From: Lachnospiraceae bacterium
GTDB lineage: Bacteria > Bacillota > Clostridia > Lachnospirales > Lachnospiraceae
Reading direction: 5' to 3'
DNA: 8,058 bases
Assembly: GCA_017964745.1 (NCBI GenBank)
Contig: JAGCRJ010000236.1
Span: 1-8,058, forward strand
The position numbers were made by a program, and so were the translations under genes. The notes beneath the pieces were generated by a model, which had not been told where the DNA came from, made no database searches, and worked only from the letters and a program-made list of their open reading frames with translations. Positions 5,039 through 8,058 of this stretch are shown in pieces (position 1 is the stretch's first letter; each line of letters begins with the position of its first letter).

Positions 5039-7164
5039 TTTGCGGAAAATTCCTCCTTGTACCTTCTGATACCTTCTCTTACTCTACCATATTCCGCAAT
5101 GATCAGGGGATTAACCTCTTCGGAAAATGCATCGTCTCTCCTGCGCTCTGCGGCTTCGGCAAGTCCGGCAAGAAGATAGGCACCGATTCCTTTAGCCACG
5201 GATTTGATCGAATGTATCAGAAGATAATAATCATCCGTAACGGGCTTTTCGTTCAAACGCGCGATATTGGCATCGGCAAATTCCTCAAACAGCTCCGTCC
5301 TCATCGCAAATTCGTTCGGATTTCCCGCACAGTATTCAAGTGCCATCTTTAAGTCTATGCCGAACGGGATAAGGAAGCTCTGACCCGATTCCAGCTTCTC
5401 CGGTACAAGCTCCGGTTCTTCCACGGCATCGATCTCGACTATCTTATCGGGAATGAATTCTTTTACGGTATTGAGGAACTTGGAAAGACTTACGGGCTTT
5501 GCCAAAAATCCGCTGAATCCCAGGGACATCAGCTTCTCTTCAACACCGTTCATTATATCACCCGTAAGTGCCACAACCGGTGTATCGAAATCAGGATACT
5601 CTTCCTTTATCCTGGCAAGTGTCTGCATTCCGTCCATATGCGGCATGCGTATATCCATTACGACAAGATCATATTTCTTGATGTCGATCATCTCAATGGC
5701 TTCATATCCGCTCTCAACATCGTCAAGCTGGATCAGGGCAGGCTGCGTGAATTCACGTATTACCTTTCTGTTATAGGCATTGTCGTCCACGACAAGGATA
5801 TGTGCATTGGGTGCAACAAACTGCTTGGACTTCCTTATCTCGGGAGGCATCTTCTTTTCGTCGGCATGCACATCTATGACCGACACTTCCTTCTGTGGAA
5901 TCCGTACGGTAAAGATGCTTCCTTTCTCCAGAATACTGTCGCACTTTATCGTACCGCCCATTGCTTCGACGAGTTCTTTTACGATGGTAAGTCCGAGTCC
6001 GCTTCCGCTGGTCTCCTTGTAGACCTCTTCAACGCCGCGCTCATAGGGACTGAAGATGTCATCGATATAATCGGGAGCAATGCCGACTCCGGTATCCTCA
6101 ACAATGATCTCGAGCATATCATCCTGTTTGACGGAGAGGGTTATGTTTCCTTTTTTCGTATACTTGACCGCATTGCTGAGAAGGTTATCCATGATCTTTC
6201 GGATCACTCCTTCATCACCGTTCAGATATACGGGGATATCATCCTCCATCTCATAGATAAATCCGAGTCCGGCCTTTGCGGCATTAAGCTTCCATACCCT
6301 TGCCGTCTCATCAAAGACACTTCTTGTATTCCATGGCCGTGTAACGATCGCGACTCTTCCGGCTTCGATCCTGGAAAGATAGAGCATATCATCTATCATC
6401 GAAAGGAGAACCTGTCCGGAGATATTACTGTCATTGACCCATTCCCTAATACGCTCGGATGATGTGTTGTTTACTATCAGCTCATTCATCGCAAGGATCG
6501 TATTGAGCGGTGTTCTGACATCATGGCTCATCTTGGCAATGAAATCGCTTTTTGCCCTGTTGGCTTCACCGGCTTCCTTTATTGCAGCGTTAAGCTGCTG
6601 CTGCTTTTTCCTGTAGACATGTATCTGGAAATACATGGTCACCGCAAGCGAAAGGGCAACCAGCGTCATATCCATAATGACACATGTCATGTAGAATCTC
6701 TCATCATTGTTAAGAGTCATCGGATGGTAATACGAATACAGGATCAGTGAAATATACCACGCCAGCTCGATAAATATCAGCACCACCATGGAGATGCCGT
6801 CCAGAAGAAAGGCGGTGAACACTACGCCGAAGATAAAGAATGAAGGTATGCCGCCGTGGTATCCGCCCTGAAGAAAATACAGGAATGTGAAAAGACCCAT
6901 GAAGATCAGAAATACGGTAAGGATCATGGCCCTTTTGTAATTTCCGGTCTTATGGCAGTAATACATGAGCACTATCGAACCGAGTGCACCCGCAATATCA
7001 GGGTATACGGCACTCGATAAACGAATACCGTTAACGATCGCCGTTATTATGCTTACAACTATGCCGCAGAACGCAAGAATGTTGAATGCAACGACCTGGA
7101 TCTCGCTGTCGGTGGCAAAAATGACGGATATCAGTTTACTGAATTTGTTATTCTTTGTTTCCAT
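5035..7164 (-). CDS. Membrane hybrid sensor histidine kinase (HisKA-HATPase-REC-HPt)
   Basis: A 709-residue membrane kinase. Residues 22-181 hold about six membrane segments with only short loops, so the signal is probably sensed in or near the membrane; no PAS or large outer domain is present. A short linker with coiled-coil character (184-206) leads to HisKA with H214 (KMSHDVRTPL). The ATPase domain has DNLLSNAVKY (N box), DTGVG (357-361) and GSGLGLT (387-393). A receiver domain (about 454-570) has D460/D461, phospho-acceptor D504 (VVMDIRMP), T534 and K556. The C-terminal HPt domain (about 600-705) has H651 in HSIKSVAKGIGA. This supports a His-Asp-His phosphorelay passing phosphate to the regulator whose gene overlaps its stop. 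The ribosome binding site before ATG 7164 is weak (only GGAAC). The family is well known, but the signal is not identifiable. Confidence 0.93.
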   Translation of the reverse strand: METKNNKFSKLISVIFATDSEIQVVAFNILAFCGIVVSIITAIVNGIRLSSAVYPDIAGALGSIVLMYYCHKTGNYKRAMILTVFLIFMGLFTFLYFLQGGYHGGIPSFFIFGVVFTAFLLDGISMVVLIFIELAWYISLILYSYYHPMTLNNDERFYMTCVIMDMTLVALSLAVTMYFQIHVYRKKQQQLNAAIKEAGEANRAKSDFIAKMSHDVRTPLNTILAMNELIVNNTSSERIREWVNDSNISGQVLLSMIDDMLYLSRIEAGRVAIVTRPWNTRSVFDETARVWKLNAAKAGLGFIYEMEDDIPVYLNGDEGVIRKIMDNLLSNAVKYTKKGNITLSVKQDDMLEIIVEDTGVGIAPDYIDDIFSPYERGVEEVYKETSGSGLGLTIVKELVEAMGGTIKCDSILEKGSIFTVRIPQKEVSVIDVHADEKKMPPEIRKSKQFVAPNAHILVVDDNAYNRKVIREFTQPALIQLDDVESGYEAIEMIDIKKYDLVVMDIRMPHMDGMQTLARIKEEYPDFDTPVVALTGDIMNGVEEKLMSLGFSGFLAKPVSLSKFLNTVKEFIPDKIVEIDAVEEPELVPEKLESGQSFLIPFGIDLKMALEYCAGNPNEFAMRTELFEEFADANIARLNEKPVTDDYYLLIHSIKSVAKGIGAYLLAGLAEAAERRRDDAFSEEVNPLIIAEYGRVREGIRRYKEEFSAK

Positions 7165-7201
7165 TTTCGTTCCGTTCGTGAATATATATAAAGGCTATCA
7201 T

Positions 7202-7207
7202 ATTATA
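7202..7207 (-). promoter_or_regulatory. Predicted -10 box of the hybrid kinase operon
   Basis: A perfect TATAAT on the minus strand lies 37 bp before ATG 7164, predicting transcription from near 7195 and a leader of about 30 nt. No convincing -35 box is seen at 16-18 bp. Confidence 0.45.
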
Positions 7208-7277
7208 TCTGTGCGCCGTAAAACTGCATACATACGAAAAGTATACATTTTAAACGGAATTAATCATATGATTTTTA

Positions 7278-7296
7278 AATACATTCCGAATACATT
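7278..7296. promoter_or_regulatory. Tandem 8-bp direct repeats, possible OmpR-type operator
   Basis: AATACATT occurs at 7278-7285 and 7289-7296, separated by CCG, giving an 11-bp period or about one DNA turn. A third near-copy, TATACATT, is at 7242-7249. OmpR/PhoB-family regulators typically bind as head-to-tail dimers to direct repeats of this spacing, often over the -35 region. These repeats lie over the -35 region of the predicted promoter of such a regulator, which suggests autoregulation. Confidence 0.45.
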
Positions 7297-7300
7297 TCTG

Positions 7301-7309
7301 TGATACAGT
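7301..7309 (+). promoter_or_regulatory. Predicted extended -10 box of the OmpR-type regulator
   Basis: TGATACAGT fits the extended -10 pattern TGn plus a TATAAT-like hexamer (TACAGT, 7304-7309). Transcription would start near 7316, about 20 nt before ATG 7337 and upstream of its ribosome binding site. No good -35 is visible; direct repeats occupy that position instead. Confidence 0.4.
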
Positions 7310-7336
7310 TTATCTGTGCACAAAAGGAGGCAGGCT

Positions 7337-8044
7337 ATGATCGAGATCCTACTTATCGAAGACGATCCGGATATCGCGGACAATCTTCAGGAATACTTGC
7401 AGAATGCGGGCGGCGGCGAGTGGCGAATTCATATTTCAGACAACGGTCGCGACGGTCTGGAACTGGCAGCGGAAACTCTGTATTCCCTCATACTGCTCGA
7501 TATAGGTCTGCCGGAGCGGGACGGGTTTGAAGTATGCAAAAGCCTGAGAAGGCGCGGCATACAGACTCCCGTGATCTTCGTTACCGCAAGATATTCCGAG
7601 GAAGACGTTCTTAAGGGATACGAATGCGGCGGAGACGATTACATCGTAAAGCCCTTCTCCATGGCACAGCTTGCCGCCAAGATCAGAGCATTCTTAAAAA
7701 GATACGGCGACAGCAGACCGGAAACCGTCACATATCTCGATCTTACCGCCGACAGAAACAAAAGAAAGCTGTATCTGGGTAATAAAGAGATAGATCTGCA
7801 GCCCAGGGAATTTGACGTTCTCCTTTACCTTATGGAGCATCCCGACAGACTTGTTTCCAAGGACGAGCTCCTCGCCCGCGTCTGGGGTGCGGAAAGCGAC
7901 GCGGTTCCCCGCAATCTCGATAACCCGATCAAGAACATACGAAAAGAAACAGAAAACTCCGAAGCTATGATAGTCACTCTGCGTGGCTACGGTTACAGAC
8001 TGGAGACCAAAAATGACCAAGAAAACAAGGATAAAAAGAAATAA
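7337..8044 (+). CDS. OmpR/PhoB-family response regulator (REC plus winged helix)
   Basis: A 235-residue cytoplasmic regulator. The receiver domain (1-122) has D9/D10, phospho-acceptor D55 (LILLDIGLPERDG), T83 (FVTAR) and K105 (IVKPF). The C-terminal winged-helix domain (131-224) shows LQPREFDVLLYLMEHP, SKDELLARVWG and LRGYGYRL, typical of the family. The winged helix keeps the usual order but has RNLDNPIKNIRK where most members have R-x-V-D-x-H-I-x-x-L-R. The start ATG 7337 has a strong AGGAGG (7325-7330) 6 nt upstream; an in-frame GTG at 7316 would put that site inside the gene and is rejected. The tail is Lys-rich and overlaps the next gene's start by 32 bp, suggesting an operon with a sensor kinase. 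The target genes are unknown. Confidence 0.93.
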   Translation: MIEILLIEDDPDIADNLQEYLQNAGGGEWRIHISDNGRDGLELAAETLYSLILLDIGLPERDGFEVCKSLRRRGIQTPVIFVTARYSEEDVLKGYECGGDDYIVKPFSMAQLAAKIRAFLKRYGDSRPETVTYLDLTADRNKRKLYLGNKEIDLQPREFDVLLYLMEHPDRLVSKDELLARVWGAESDAVPRNLDNPIKNIRKETENSEAMIVTLRGYGYRLETKNDQENKDKKK

Positions 8045-8058
8045 GAAAGAAGAACCTA
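8013..8058 (+). CDS. Start of a downstream gene, probably the partner sensor kinase (partial)
   Basis: ATG 8013 is preceded by GGAG (8002-8005) at 7 nt and opens a frame different from the regulator's, overlapping its end by 32 bp. The 15 visible residues (MTKKTRIKRNKKEEP) are strongly basic, as expected just before a first membrane segment. Genes placed like this after OmpR-type regulators are usually their histidine kinases, but no kinase motif is visible before the window ends, so the identity is inference from position. Confidence 0.6.
   Translation, partial: MTKKTRIKRNKKEEP

Noticed and set aside
5638..6462. A 274-codon plus-strand open frame opposite the hybrid kinase.
   Set aside because: It lies wholly antisense to a clearly recognisable kinase with intact motifs, and its translation shows no family resemblance.
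1..8058. CRISPR array, tRNA or rRNA genes, transposase or prophage genes.
   Set aside because: No regularly spaced repeats, no recognisable RNA gene and no transposase or phage motifs were found on either strand.

Overview
The window looks like chromosomal DNA of a low-to-medium GC clostridial Firmicute, most likely of the Lachnospiraceae/Butyrivibrio type. This is inferred from strong AGGAGG-type ribosome binding sites, very acidic lipoproteins, a hybrid kinase with the style of that group, and a REP-like palindrome with a GGGACGGTTCC core of a kind recurrent in clostridial genomes. No rRNA, tRNA, CRISPR array, transposase or phage gene was seen.

Layout, left to right. Positions 1-40 hold the REP-like palindrome, which touches the 3' end of the first gene. 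Positions 37-1530 (minus) encode a 497-residue protein fusing a PD-(D/E)xK (NERD-like) nuclease domain to a superfamily 1/DUF2075-type helicase ATPase. It has its own promoter, which may give a leaderless mRNA. Positions 1573-1643 hold two hairpins that end the next transcription unit. Positions 1643-4327 (minus) are a tight four-gene unit: three secreted acidic lipoproteins followed by a 62-residue protein with two membrane segments. Positions 4328-4432 are its control region, with a TATAAT box, a 12-bp palindrome, and a long inverted repeat whose distal arm is complementary to the first lipoprotein's ribosome binding site.

Positions 4433-7164 (minus) encode a phosphorelay. A six-membrane-segment hybrid histidine kinase (HisKA-HATPase-REC-HPt) overlaps by 4 bp a response regulator with a LuxR-type DNA-binding domain. 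Positions 7165-7336 are a divergent promoter region with two 8-bp direct repeats spaced 11 bp apart. From 7337 rightward (plus) there is an OmpR/PhoB-type response regulator, then the first 15 codons of an overlapping gene, probably its sensor kinase, cut by the window end.

How the parts may work together (inference): the hybrid kinase senses a signal at or in the membrane and passes phosphate His-Asp-His-Asp to the LuxR-type regulator. The lipoprotein unit lies directly downstream on the same strand and is the obvious candidate target. The second two-component system is divergent, probably autoregulated, and may be unrelated. The nuclease-helicase gene is a separate unit with a plausible but unproven role in DNA repair or defence against foreign DNA.
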